Positions 7,517 to 15,662 of a stretch of DNA of 64,000 bases are shown piece after piece. Numbering within the stretch: the first letter of the stretch is position 1; every line of letters starts with the position of its first letter. The notes beneath the pieces are model-generated. The model ran no database searches and had not been told where the DNA came from. It saw only the letters and a list, made by a program, of their open reading frames with translations. The stretch comes from Cohnella hashimotonis (GTDB taxonomy: Bacteria; Bacillota; Bacilli; Paenibacillales; Paenibacillaceae): contig NZ_JAGRPV010000001.1 in the NCBI RefSeq assembly GCF_030014955.1, forward strand, positions 6,448,001-6,512,000. The letters are read 5' to 3'. Both the position numbers and the translations under genes were made by a program.

Positions 7517-8566
7517 TTATTGGTATTGCTGCATCAAGCGGATGTAATCCCTGGCGAGCTTCAGATCTTCCAGCGCTTCCTTCGAGTCGCACGGCGCCGG
7601 CCGCTCGCCGCGAACCGCGGCGATGAAGTTCATCGCCTGCTTGCGCATGGCGTGCAGATTGGGCATCACAGGAATCTCGTAGGAAGGCGCGCCGTTGCCG
7701 TCTCGCATGATCGTGACCTTGCCGGCTTGCTGGCGGGCGAGCGGCGGCGGCAGATCGACGCGGACGAAGCCGCGTTCGAAGCAGACGAGCAGGCTCTCGT
7801 GCCATTCGATCGACGTATTGTACGGGGCCATCTCCAGCGCGATCGTGACGCCGCCGTCGCTCTCTCCCGCGAGCAGCACGCCGCGGCGGTCCGCATACGT
7901 GATCTTGTACGGCTCGCGCAGCAGGAAGCGGATGGCGTTGACCTGATGGATGTAATAGTTGACGAAGGAATCCAGATGGCGGGTCTCTTCGTCCGTGAAG
8001 TAATCGGGTCCCGGCTCGACCGCGACGTTCGGATACGGTTCGTCCGAGTTCAGCGGCGCGTCCGCGCCTCCGATCCAGTCGCCCGGCGGCATCGTGACCC
8101 GGACGTACTGCATTTTGCCGTACTCGCCGCTTGCCTTCCACTGCTCGATGACGGCGCTTGCGTACTCCATCGCAGGATCGGAGCGCTTGTGGTAGCCGAC
8201 CATGTGCAGCGTCTTGTATTCGTCCGCGAGCCGGACCAGCTCCTCGCCGGCCTCGACGGTAAGCGAGATCGGCTTCTCGGTGAACACCGGGATGCCCGCT
8301 TTCAGGATGTCGGGGATGAGGTTGATATGCGTGCGGTACTGCTGCGGCGCGACGATCGCGTCCACCTTCGCGTCGCTGAGCAGCTCCAGATGATTGTTGT
8401 ACACGGTCGGTACACCGTAGCGGTCCGCGACCGTGCGCGCGAGTCCCGGACGGACCTCGGCCAGCGCCACGACCTCGCACTGGTCGCGCAATACCGCGTA
8501 GTTGGACAAGTGCGCCATCTGCCCCATGCCGCCGACGCCGACGAATCCGATTTTCAATTTGCTCAT
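7517..8566 (-). CDS. Gfo/Idh/MocA family oxidoreductase
   Basis: NAD(P)-dependent sugar or polyol dehydrogenase of about 349 residues. The N-terminal Rossmann fold starts MSKLKIGFVGVGGMGQ, and the EKPIS motif near residue 97, with its catalytic lysine, is diagnostic. GYHKRSDPAMEYA follows, at the position of the family's active-site segment. The start chosen is the ATG behind AGGGAGTGAG, 5 bp after the stop of the FG-GAP gene, so the two are surely co-transcribed. Paired with a GH4 glycosidase that itself uses redox chemistry, it may oxidise the released sugar or a modified unit of the imported glycoside. Substrate unknown. Confidence 0.9.
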   Translation of the reverse strand: MSKLKIGFVGVGGMGQMAHLSNYAVLRDQCEVVALAEVRPGLARTVADRYGVPTVYNNHLELLSDAKVDAIVAPQQYRTHINLIPDILKAGIPVFTEKPISLTVEAGEELVRLADEYKTLHMVGYHKRSDPAMEYASAVIEQWKASGEYGKMQYVRVTMPPGDWIGGADAPLNSDEPYPNVAVEPGPDYFTDEETRHLDSFVNYYIHQVNAIRFLLREPYKITYADRRGVLLAGESDGGVTIALEMAPYNTSIEWHESLLVCFERGFVRVDLPPPLARQQAGKVTIMRDGNGAPSYEIPVMPNLHAMRKQAMNFIAAVRGERPAPCDSKEALEDLKLARDYIRLMQQYQ

Positions 8567-8571
8567 CTCGC

Positions 8572-9657
8572 TCACTCCCTGGGTCCCAAGTTTTCGAATA
8601 AATAAAGGCCTTCCGTGCCGGGCGCGACGATGTCGGGGTAGCCGTTGCCGGTGATATCCTGGATCCACATATAGATGCCGTTGCCCGAGCCTTCGCCCGC
8701 GGGGCCGTAATCGATGACATGCTTCTCGAAGGCGCCGCCGTTGATCTTGAAGTAGTACAGGAACAGCGGATCGTCGAAGCCCGGATCGTTGTCGTGGGCC
8801 AAGTAGCGCTTGCCGGTGACCAGCTCCAGCTCTCCGTCGAGATCGAGATCGACGAGCATCAGATCGTGATACTGCGAGGCGGTCGTATCGATGTCGTGGC
8901 GGATCCAGCTGCGGGAGCCGTCCGCTTCCAGTCGCTGCTCGTACCAGTGCAGGCCGTAGTCATGCGCCTGGCCGACGATCAGATCGCACAGGCCGTCGCC
9001 ATTGACGTCGTAGCCGAGCACCGGCACGCTGGCTGAGCCAAGCGAGAACTCGGGGTGGAACGTCCACGGTCCCGCGAACGGGTCTTCCGGCTGTTCCAGC
9101 CAGCCGTTCGACAGCACGATGTCCGTGCGCCCGTTGCCGGTAATGTCCGCAAAACCCATGCCATGCCCGCTCGGACCTTCAGAGATGACGGTCTTGCCGA
9201 ACTTCCCCGTCCCCTTGCCGTTCTCGTCGACGATCAGCTTATAGAAGGCTTGCGGCGCTCCCGGCGTGTTGGGAAAAATCTCGGGCACGCCGCAGCCGTC
9301 GATATCGAAGTAGCGGATCGTCTCGATTGGGGTAGAGGGATCGATCTCGATCGTCTCCCATTCCGCGCCGGCGATCCCCGGGTTGCGTCGCCATTTGAGC
9401 GCGCCTCCCCACCAGGAGCCCGTCACGATATCGATCTTCCCGTCCCCGTCCACGTCCATCGGGAAGTCGGAAAAGTCGTCCCGGTAATGCGCGTAGGCCG
9501 CCAGCTCGCAAATCTTGTGTTTTTGGACGAAGTCGGGGCCCTGGTACCAGTAGCCGCCGCTGACGATATCGAGCGTGCCGTCGCCGTCGACGTCGAAGAC
9601 GGAGCAGGCTTCGAACGTTTCGTCGCTCAGCTTTCGTTTGTTGAATTGAATAGGCAT
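8572..9657 (-). CDS. FG-GAP/VCBS-repeat protein, predicted beta-propeller
   Basis: About 361 residues dominated by seven calcium-loop-like repeats of the FG-GAP/VCBS type: DVDGDGTLDIV, DVDGDGKIDIV, DIDGCGVPEIF, DITGNGRTDIV, DVNGDGLCDLI, DLDLDGELELV and DITGNGYPDIV. Seven blades predict a seven-bladed propeller. No signal peptide or membrane anchor is visible, which is unusual since most such proteins are exported. The ribosome site AGAGAGG fits the second ATG (9657) better than the first (9663). It heads an operon with an oxidoreductase and a GH4 glycosidase, suggesting a carbohydrate-related lyase or binding propeller. A direct activity cannot be named. Confidence 0.82.
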   Translation of the reverse strand: MPIQFNKRKLSDETFEACSVFDVDGDGTLDIVSGGYWYQGPDFVQKHKICELAAYAHYRDDFSDFPMDVDGDGKIDIVTGSWWGGALKWRRNPGIAGAEWETIEIDPSTPIETIRYFDIDGCGVPEIFPNTPGAPQAFYKLIVDENGKGTGKFGKTVISEGPSGHGMGFADITGNGRTDIVLSNGWLEQPEDPFAGPWTFHPEFSLGSASVPVLGYDVNGDGLCDLIVGQAHDYGLHWYEQRLEADGSRSWIRHDIDTTASQYHDLMLVDLDLDGELELVTGKRYLAHDNDPGFDDPLFLYYFKINGGAFEKHVIDYGPAGEGSGNGIYMWIQDITGNGYPDIVAPGTEGLYLFENLGPRE

Positions 9658-9695
9658 GCGCATGTTCCTCTCTTCGCAAATCTATGGATTCGTTG

Positions 9696-9709
9696 TGAAA
9701 GCGCTATTG
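9696..9709. promoter_or_regulatory. cre-like box in the divergent control region
   Basis: TGAAAGCGCTATTG matches 12 of 14 positions of the CcpA consensus TGWNANCGNTNWCA (the last two differ). It lies between the divergent FG-GAP/GH4 operon and the AraC gene. A TATAAT at 9724-9729 could be the -10 box of the AraC gene. Carbon catabolite control is inferred. Confidence 0.4.
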
Positions 9710-9811
9710 AATCTTTCGTCGCTTATAATCTACAATACAGACAGATCAAGGAACAATGCGGAGAGTTGCGGGATTTAGCTATTGAAAATTGGGTTTTGGA
9801 GGCGTACGTGC

Positions 9812-10639
9812 ATGAGGCACTCGATCATAGCCGGGAAGCCGGAGATTCTGAGCGGATCGCTCATTCACGGGAGCAAGGAATCGCCCTTCTACTTCCCGCT
9901 TCACCAGCACGAGCTGAACGGCGAGATATTCCTGATCATGGAGGGAGAAGGGGAATTCCGCGTAGACGGCAGGCAATACCGCGCCAAGGCCGGCAGCCTG
10001 CTCCTGTATAATCGGGGCATCTGGCACGAAGAACGGTCGATCAGCGACAAGTTCGCCGCCGTGTACGTCGCGTACGCGGGCCTGCAGCTGCAAGGCATGC
10101 TTTCCGACTGTCTGTCGAGTGCCGCCCAGCCGGCCATGCTGGAGCTCGGCGAGCACTTTTTGCCGGTGAAGAAGTTGTTCGTCGACATGATCGAGGAATG
10201 GAGCAGCCCGCTGCCCGAATCCGCCGTCGTCGCGAACGGACTGTTCCATGCGCTGACGGGCCGGCTCGCACGGCTGCTGCATTATTCGGCTGCGGATCAA
10301 GTAAAAAAGCGCCCGCATAAGGAGACCGTGCATCTCGCGAGGCGCTATATGGAGGAGAATTATCCGTTCGACGTGACGCTCGAGACGCTCGCCGGCCTGA
10401 CTTATACGAATCCGTACCATTTTATCCACGTGTTCAAGGCGGAGACGGGCATGAGTCCGATCCAGTACTTGATCCGGTACCGCATCGAGGTGGCCAAGCA
10501 GTATCTGGAGTCGACGCGGCTGCCGATGGCGGAGATTGCCGAGAAGGTCGGGTACAAGAGCGAGACGTATTTTCAGAACTTGTTCAAAAAGACGACCGGG
10601 ATGTCGCCGGGGAAGTATCGGGCTGCCAGCCGCGCATAA
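9812..10639 (+). CDS. AraC family transcriptional regulator with cupin sensor domain
   Basis: A 275-residue regulator. The N-terminal cupin-like part (about 1-130; HQHELNGEIFLIMEGEGEF, then YRAKAGSLLLYNRGIWHEE) probably binds a sugar. The C-terminal 100 residues form two helix-turn-helix motifs with the AraC signature (LAGLTYTNPYHFIHVFKAETG, then MAEIAEKVGYKSETYFQNLFKK). The start is the ATG with GGAGG nine bases upstream, not the earlier in-frame TTG. It is transcribed away from the FG-GAP/oxidoreductase/GH4 operon and is the obvious candidate regulator of it. Confidence 0.9.
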   Translation: MRHSIIAGKPEILSGSLIHGSKESPFYFPLHQHELNGEIFLIMEGEGEFRVDGRQYRAKAGSLLLYNRGIWHEERSISDKFAAVYVAYAGLQLQGMLSDCLSSAAQPAMLELGEHFLPVKKLFVDMIEEWSSPLPESAVVANGLFHALTGRLARLLHYSAADQVKKRPHKETVHLARRYMEENYPFDVTLETLAGLTYTNPYHFIHVFKAETGMSPIQYLIRYRIEVAKQYLESTRLPMAEIAEKVGYKSETYFQNLFKKTTGMSPGKYRAASRA

Positions 10640-10895
10640 TGGAGCAGGGGCTAAACGCTTCGCCTCGGCCGGTCCTGCGTGCGTGATCACAATCCGGATC
10701 GGTACAAATGAGCTACGCAAAAACCCTGCGACCGGCTCTCAGCTGACGTCGTGCCGTTCTCCCCGTCTTCGGCGTGCAGCACGTCGCCGGACATGGCCGA
10801 AGCGCGTCCGATCGTGTCGGAAAGCCGAGCCGAGCGCGGAGCCACCCTTGCGTCTATTCGACAGACGTTCCGATGAGCCAGCGTACCGCCGCCAA

Positions 10896-11042
10896 TGTCG
10901 TTCTTTCGCCCGCCAACGGTCGCTCTTCACCAGACAACGTCGTTTTTTCGCCAGACAACGTCGTTCTTTCGCCCGCCAGCGTCGCTCTTTCGCCAGACAA
11001 CGTCGTTCTTCCGCCAGCCAGCGTCGCTCTTTCGCCGCAATA
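10896..11042. repeat. Tandem repeat array, 7 units of 21 bp
   Basis: Seven consecutive 21-bp units of the type CGTCGTTCTTTCGCCAGACAA, with alternating variants ending GACAA or GCCAG. The period is a multiple of three, so both strands stay open (minus-strand heptapeptide AKERRCL), but no ribosome site supports a gene. The array lies between the converging AraC gene and the membrane protein gene at 11387. Confidence 0.9.
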
Positions 11043-11219
11043 CCTGCATATATACATCTTTTCCAGCCAGTTTCAGCCCTTTTGAAGAGAATAGATGCAA
11101 ACGTGCAGGTATTTTCCTTCATCAGCCGGATTTCCGGCTTGTGATCTGCATTTACCTGCACATTTGCAGGTATTTGCTCCAGTGTCGCGGGCCGATAGAA
11201 AATACATGTATAGATGCAG
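11042..11219. repeat. Cluster of ACCTGCA/TGCAGGT motifs
   Basis: The 7-mer ACCTGCA or its complement occurs at 11042-11048, 11104-11110, 11154-11160 and 11165-11171, with TGCAGG again near 11215. The middle pair forms a perfect hairpin with a 4-nt loop. The context is often TGCAGGTATTT. No gene is seen in 10640-11386; besides this cluster the region holds only the 21-bp array and a terminator. Confidence 0.5.
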
Positions 11220-11322
11220 GCTTTTGGGGCCTGCAAGCTACCGAAAGCTCCACCATACCGAAGATGCGTCTACCTTCCTATGAATCGCCGCCAAATTTAT
11301 ACTTTCTGTTCTAAATAGCAAG

Positions 11323-11347
11323 AAAAAACCGCGGGATCGCGGTTTTT
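11323..11347. terminator. Bidirectional rho-independent terminator
   Basis: AAAAACCGCG and CGCGGTTTTT (324-333 and 338-347 of the 11-kb region) pair perfectly around GGAT, giving a T-run on either strand. It ends the minus-strand membrane protein gene and could stop reads from the AraC gene. Confidence 0.85.
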
Positions 11348-11386
11348 AGAGGAGTTTGCGCTCATCCGATTGAAAACTGAAAGGAG

Positions 11387-12286
11387 CTAGACGCCAACTG
11401 CCCGCTTCTCGCTGCCAGCCATCCGCGCCTCGCGCAGGACCCGGCGCAGCGCCGACGCGCCGGCGGCCAGCGAGATCAGGAAACAGACGCTCGCCGCGAC
11501 CGGCAGCGGCGACCATTCCATCAATGCGCGGCCCTCTGCCGTCTGCCAGCCGATCGCGACGAGACCGAGCAAATAAGAGATGCCGGCGGTATGAACCAAG
11601 GCGCGCCGCGCCCGCCCGTTCGCGGTGGTACGCTCGACGAGCCATGCGACCAGCGGCACGGCCTGAAGCGCATGGAAGCCGAGTCCGTGCAGCCAGATGA
11701 TGTTGCCTTCCACGCCGGTGAAGCGGCCCTGGTTGGCCGAGATCCAGATGCCGGCCGCGAACGAGACAGTAACGGCGATCATGGCGTAACGGATGCCGAT
11801 CGCCATTTCCGGACGAAGCTTATAGACGTTCGACCGAAAAAATTGAATGCCCAGGTACAGGTAGAACAGCACGAGAAATAACGCGACGAACGTGAAAATG
11901 TTGCCGGCCGCTTGATCGAAAGCGGAATCGCTATCGACGAATCTCGGGTTGACGCCGCGGAAATTTTGAATCGTCTCCGCGCCGTATGAATAAAGAGCAA
12001 GACCGATATAAATCCTTCTGAACCAAAACCGGCTTCGTTCACCCATGGCCGACAGCGGCAGAATCGCCGCGGTCGACAGCAGAAAAATGCCCAGCGCCGC
12101 GTCGAATGAGAACGCCTTCGAGACGTCGCCGCCCGGCGAGACCTCGCCACCGTTAACCAGCGTCCAGATCCCGCACACCGCCGCCAGCACAAATCCAAGG
12201 AGGCCGGTCAGAACCAGCCCCTTTTCGCCTTCGAACAATCGCCTTCCTTGCTTCGTTCCTTGATCGTTGTCGCCCTGCACCCGCAT
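11387..12286 (-). CDS. Hypothetical multi-spanning membrane protein
   Basis: About 299 residues with eight or so hydrophobic segments, including GLVLTGLLGFVLAAVCGIW, IFTFVALFLVLFYLYLG and YLLGLVAIGW. The start chosen (MRVQGDNDQGTKQ) has GGAAGGGATG upstream; the open frame extends 79 codons further with no membrane or domain character and would overlap the CapA gene's end. I do not recognise the family. It lies 145 bp downstream of the CapA-like lipoprotein gene on the same strand and may be co-transcribed with it. A bidirectional terminator follows. Confidence 0.65.
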   Translation of the reverse strand: MRVQGDNDQGTKQGRRLFEGEKGLVLTGLLGFVLAAVCGIWTLVNGGEVSPGGDVSKAFSFDAALGIFLLSTAAILPLSAMGERSRFWFRRIYIGLALYSYGAETIQNFRGVNPRFVDSDSAFDQAAGNIFTFVALFLVLFYLYLGIQFFRSNVYKLRPEMAIGIRYAMIAVTVSFAAGIWISANQGRFTGVEGNIIWLHGLGFHALQAVPLVAWLVERTTANGRARRALVHTAGISYLLGLVAIGWQTAEGRALMEWSPLPVAASVCFLISLAAGASALRRVLREARMAGSEKRAVGV

Positions 12287-12431
12287 ATGCCCGCATCCCT
12301 TCCCGTGAGTTGATACCCTCACTGTACTGGAAAGGACTGGCATGCCGGAACGGCCCTGAGATGCGTTCGCGGCCGGACCTGAAGCGGTTCTTCCGATCCG
12401 CCGGAGGTCGTGCACGTGCGTCGGTCCGCGC

Positions 12432-13586
12432 TTATCTTTGTTCGAGAAACGCCTGATCGTGAAGCTCCACGCCGTAGGACAGGTCCTCCAAATATGCGAG
12501 CTGCGCGGCTTCGTACGCCGCATCTCGGTTCACGATCCGGTTGTTCCGGATGGAGAGCGGATGAAAGGAAACGCCGACTTTCCCTTTGTCCAACGTAAGG
12601 TTGAGCAGGCCCGTGTCCGCCTTCTTTCCTTTGACATAGTCGGGAAAAAGGAAATTGCCGATGGAGTACGCGATCGGTTTGCCCTTATGGAACTCGAAGC
12701 CCTGCAGCACATGCGGGTGGCTGCCGATGACCGCGCTCGCTCCCGCGTCGAGCATGTCCGCCGCCAGTTTGCGCTGCCAGGGCTGCGGAGAAGTCGTATT
12801 TTCAACGCCCCAATGGATAAAAATCAGGACATAATCCGCATCCTTGCTTGCGGCGCGAATCGCCGCCAGAATCTTGTCCGGCTCGTAAGCGCTCGCTACG
12901 CCTGGCTTCTTGTCGGTCGCTTTCCATGCGGTCGTCGGCATGAAGCGCGTCACCGCGCCTATTTTAACCGTAGCGCCGTTCAACTGAACGCTCTCGAAGC
13001 GAAACGCCTCCTCCTCGTTCAGGCCCGCGCCGACATGGCGCAAGCCGGCCTTTTCGACGTTTTTGAGCGTGTCTCTTAATCCTTTCTCCTTATAATCGAG
13101 CACATGGTTGTTGCCGAGCGAGACCATATCGAAGCCCGCATGCTTGATCCCGTCCAGCGAGCCCGCTTCCGATTTGAAATTAAAGCGCTGATTCAGATCT
13201 TTATCCGACGCCTCCGTTACCGACGTCTCCAGATTAAGCACGGCATAATCGGCCTTGCTTACCTCGTCCTTGATCTGACTGAACGGATAATCGGCGCCGT
13301 GCCGGCGAATCGCATCTTTGACGCTGCCGTCCATCATCGTATCGCCCGCGAAAATCATCTTGATCGGCTTCTTCTGCTTGACGGAAATCGGGATCGGCGT
13401 CGCTCCGCTCGCCGGGTTGCCGATCTGGGAGACAGCCTGGGAGATCGGTGCGCCGGCGTGCGACGCTGGCGGCGTATGGGGAGCGCCGGCGTGCTGGGCC
13501 GCCGAGCTGCCGGGCGGCTGCGCGCCGCATCCGCTCAGCGCCGCAACAACGGTCAACAAGACCAAGGGTCTGCGCCAACGATTCAA
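12432..13586 (-). CDS. CapA-family lipoprotein (poly-gamma-glutamate synthesis type metallophosphatase fold)
   Basis: The 384-residue product has a lipoprotein signal (MNRWRRPLVLLTVVAALSGC), an Ala/Pro-rich linker to about residue 70, and a CapA/PgsA metallophosphoesterase-like domain. Visible family motifs are IFAGDTMMDGSVKD, NLETSV, LGNNHVLDYKEKG, FIHWGVENTTSP and VIGSHPHVLQGFE, which line the expected metal site. The start is a TTG behind GAGGTG. In Bacillus anthracis and B. subtilis CapA/PgsA takes part in poly-gamma-glutamate export, but most isolated homologues, as here with no capBC beside it, have unknown roles at the cell surface. Confidence 0.87.
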   Translation of the reverse strand: MNRWRRPLVLLTVVAALSGCGAQPPGSSAAQHAGAPHTPPASHAGAPISQAVSQIGNPASGATPIPISVKQKKPIKMIFAGDTMMDGSVKDAIRRHGADYPFSQIKDEVSKADYAVLNLETSVTEASDKDLNQRFNFKSEAGSLDGIKHAGFDMVSLGNNHVLDYKEKGLRDTLKNVEKAGLRHVGAGLNEEEAFRFESVQLNGATVKIGAVTRFMPTTAWKATDKKPGVASAYEPDKILAAIRAASKDADYVLIFIHWGVENTTSPQPWQRKLAADMLDAGASAVIGSHPHVLQGFEFHKGKPIAYSIGNFLFPDYVKGKKADTGLLNLTLDKGKVGVSFHPLSIRNNRIVNRDAAYEAAQLAYLEDLSYGVELHDQAFLEQR

Positions 13587-13727
13587 AGTCGATCACCTCG
13601 CAATCTTTTTCTATCAATGTATCAACCGAATATTTCAAAAATGCAGAAAGTTTGTATCCATTCGGTAACGAAGCGGTAAACAAATTGAGGCTGTCTCCAA
13701 GCCCGCCCGAAAGCTGAAACGAACCAA

Positions 13728-13783
13728 AAAAACGCAAACGGGACGAAGCAAGGAATTTCCCGCTTCGTCCCGTTTGCGTTTTT
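13728..13783 (-). terminator. Strong terminator, 22-bp perfect inverted repeat
   Basis: Arms at 13728-13749 and 13762-13783 are perfectly complementary (AAAAACGCAAACGGGACGAA.. pairs with its complement) around a 12-nt loop. The outer A/T pairs give a T-run on either strand. It sits between the SDR operon end and the CapA gene start and would end the minus-strand operon. Confidence 0.85.
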
Positions 13784-13909
13784 GGTCTATGGCCGCTTTC
13801 TTGAATGGGCTAAGCAAAGCCATCCGGTCAGCCTTTTTAATTCGAGTCAATAAAGTTTGCGCTCCGATAAGGGGCGTTTAAGCCGTTCGGGTCATGCTCC
13901 TCAATAGCA

Positions 13910-14016
13910 CAATTTTGCGCTATTCTCGCATGCTCGGAGTTCAGTCGACCGCCGCCTGCTCGCTTCATGTTCGATAATAGCGCAAAAACACGCTATTCTC
14001 CATGCTCGGAGTTCAT
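13910..14016. repeat. Two dispersed copies of an ATAGCGCAA...TTGCGCTAT palindromic element
   Basis: Copies start near 13911 (ATAGCACAATTTTGCGCTAT) and 13976 (ATAGCGC...CGCTATTCT), each followed by CATGCTCGGAGTTCA. The first is 19/20 identical to the core of the array at 44820-45440. The pair lies directly behind the SDR stop codon. The 13784-14022 stretch holds nothing else recognisable. Confidence 0.75.
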
Positions 14017-14022
14017 TTTCGA

Positions 14023-14790
14023 CTATAGCTCCACCGTCATGCCGCCGTCGGCGACCAGCGTGGCGCCCGTCATGAACGAGTTGTCGGGGCTGGCCGCGAA
14101 CATGACGACGGACGCGATCTCCTCCGGCTGCCCGACGCGGCCGATCGGCTGCGACTCGTCCCACTGCTTCATGATCTCGTCCCGCGGCGTATCGAGATTT
14201 TTGACGCTGCTCTCGAGCATCGGCGTCCGCACCGCGCCCGGCAGCACCGTATTGGCGCGAATGTTCTGCTTCGCGAAGTCGAGCGCGATCGCCCGCGTGA
14301 GCCCGGCAATGCCCGCCTTCGACGCCGCATAGGCCGAGTAGCCGTCCAGCGTCGCAAGCGCATGGACCGAGCTGACGTTCACGATCACGCCGCCGCCCTG
14401 CTCCAGCATGACCGGAACGACGCCCCGGCAGAACAGGAAGACGGAGGTGAGGTTGTTCGTAATGACGCCGTTCCACTGATCCAGGCTCATGTCGGTCAGC
14501 CGGACCTGCGGGCATACCGCAGCGTTGTTGACCATGACGTCGATCCGGCCGAACGCTTCTCGCGCATCCCGAATGACCCGCGTCACGTCCGCCTCGGACG
14601 AGACGTCGGCAGCCATCGCGACCGCGCGTCCGCCCGCCGCGGCGATCTCGTCGGCGACGTCCTGGACCTTCGACAGCGTGCGGCCGACCGCGACGACCGA
14701 TGCGCCGGCGCCCGCGAACCGCATCGCCACCGCGCGTCCGATGCCGCCACCGCCGCCCGTGACGATCACGACTTTATTTTCCCAGCTCAT
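14023..14790 (-). CDS. SDR-family oxidoreductase
   Basis: A 255-residue classical short-chain dehydrogenase: TGGGGGIG cofactor loop near residue 11, NNAA near 88, catalytic Ser in VNVSSVHA, Tyr/Lys in YSAYAASKAG, and PGAVRTPM after it. It is the last of four closely spaced genes (18 bp after the FAH-family gene). In diketo-hydrolase pathways for L-fucose or L-rhamnose an SDR oxidises the 2-keto-3-deoxy sugar acid formed by an enolase-superfamily dehydratase, which fits the neighbours here. Oxidation of a 2-keto-3-deoxyaldonate is therefore the favoured role, by context only. Confidence 0.9.
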   Translation of the reverse strand: MSWENKVVIVTGGGGGIGRAVAMRFAGAGASVVAVGRTLSKVQDVADEIAAAGGRAVAMAADVSSEADVTRVIRDAREAFGRIDVMVNNAAVCPQVRLTDMSLDQWNGVITNNLTSVFLFCRGVVPVMLEQGGGVIVNVSSVHALATLDGYSAYAASKAGIAGLTRAIALDFAKQNIRANTVLPGAVRTPMLESSVKNLDTPRDEIMKQWDESQPIGRVGQPEEIASVVMFAASPDNSFMTGATLVADGGMTVEL

Positions 14791-14808
14791 CGCCGCACCT
14801 CGCCTATG

Positions 14809-15648
14809 TTAGATTCGCTCGGACACGAACGTATTGCGCAGCGTGCCGATCCCTTCGACCGTCGCCTCGACGACGTCGCCCGGCTTCAGCCACACCTGCG
14901 GCTTCTTCCCCATGCCGACGCCCGGCGGCGTACCCGTGCTGATAATGTCTCCCGGCTGGAGCGTCATCGTATTGGACAGAAACGAGACCAGGTACGGGAC
15001 GTCGAAAATCAGTTCCTTTGTGTTCGAATCCTGCATCGTCACGCCGTTCAGCTTGAGCGAGATATCGAGCTTGCCCGGATCTCCGATCTCGTCGGCCGTC
15101 ACGATCCACGGCCCCGTCGGCGCGAAGCCGTCGATCGCTTTGCCGCGCGTCCATTGGGGCTCGTTCAGCTGAATGTCCCGCGCGCTCACGTCGTTCAACA
15201 CGGTGTAGCCGAACACGTAATCCATGGCCGATTCAAGCGGCACGCGCTTGGCCGTCTTGCCGATGACGACAGCCAGCTCTACCTCGTAGTCGCACTGCGT
15301 CACTTCGGCCGGGATGGCCACTTCGTCCTCGTGCCCGGTCAGACAGTTGTTGTATTTGGGAAACAGGACCGGCACCTTGGGCACCTGCATGTTGGACTCG
15401 ATCACGTGGTCGTGATAGTTCAGCCCGATGCAGACGATTTTCTCCGGATCGGTGAGCGGCGACAGCAGCTTCACGTCCGAAAGGCGGTAAACGGCTCCTT
15501 GCTCCAACGCCCCGACGCCTCCCGACGCGATGACGTCCCGCATCGTCCCCGCCGCGTTCAAGGCGACGATCTCGTCTTCTCCTCTAAGCACGCCTACCTG
15601 AAGCTTGCGCGCTTCATTCTGCCGTTCGTAAAATTGCACGAGCTTCAT
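14809..15648 (-). CDS. Fumarylacetoacetate hydrolase (FAH) family protein
   Basis: A 279-residue protein with an N-terminal lid part (1-70) and a FAH catalytic domain. The domain shows IVCIGLNYHDHVIESN, then the metal-ligand stretch YEVELAVVIGK, then GYTVLNDVSARDIQ, then IISTGTPPGVGMG. This is the set found in 2,4-diketo-3-deoxy-L-fuconate hydrolases and ureidoglycolate-lyase-like proteins. The ribosome site AGGAGG overlaps the stop of the preceding dehydrogenase gene. In this operon it would hydrolyse a 2,4-diketo-3-deoxy acid to pyruvate plus a small hydroxy acid. That assignment rests on gene context. Confidence 0.9.
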   Translation of the reverse strand: MKLVQFYERQNEARKLQVGVLRGEDEIVALNAAGTMRDVIASGGVGALEQGAVYRLSDVKLLSPLTDPEKIVCIGLNYHDHVIESNMQVPKVPVLFPKYNNCLTGHEDEVAIPAEVTQCDYEVELAVVIGKTAKRVPLESAMDYVFGYTVLNDVSARDIQLNEPQWTRGKAIDGFAPTGPWIVTADEIGDPGKLDISLKLNGVTMQDSNTKELIFDVPYLVSFLSNTMTLQPGDIISTGTPPGVGMGKKPQVWLKPGDVVEATVEGIGTLRNTFVSERI

Positions 15649-15662
15649 CCTAGCTGAGCCTC

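Noticed and set aside
10739..11236. 165-codon minus-strand frame rich in AKERR repeats
   Set aside because: Produced by the 21-bp array; no ribosome site and no conserved part outside the repeats.
13635..13850. 71-codon minus-strand frame
   Set aside because: It runs through the perfect 22-bp terminator stem and has no ribosome site.
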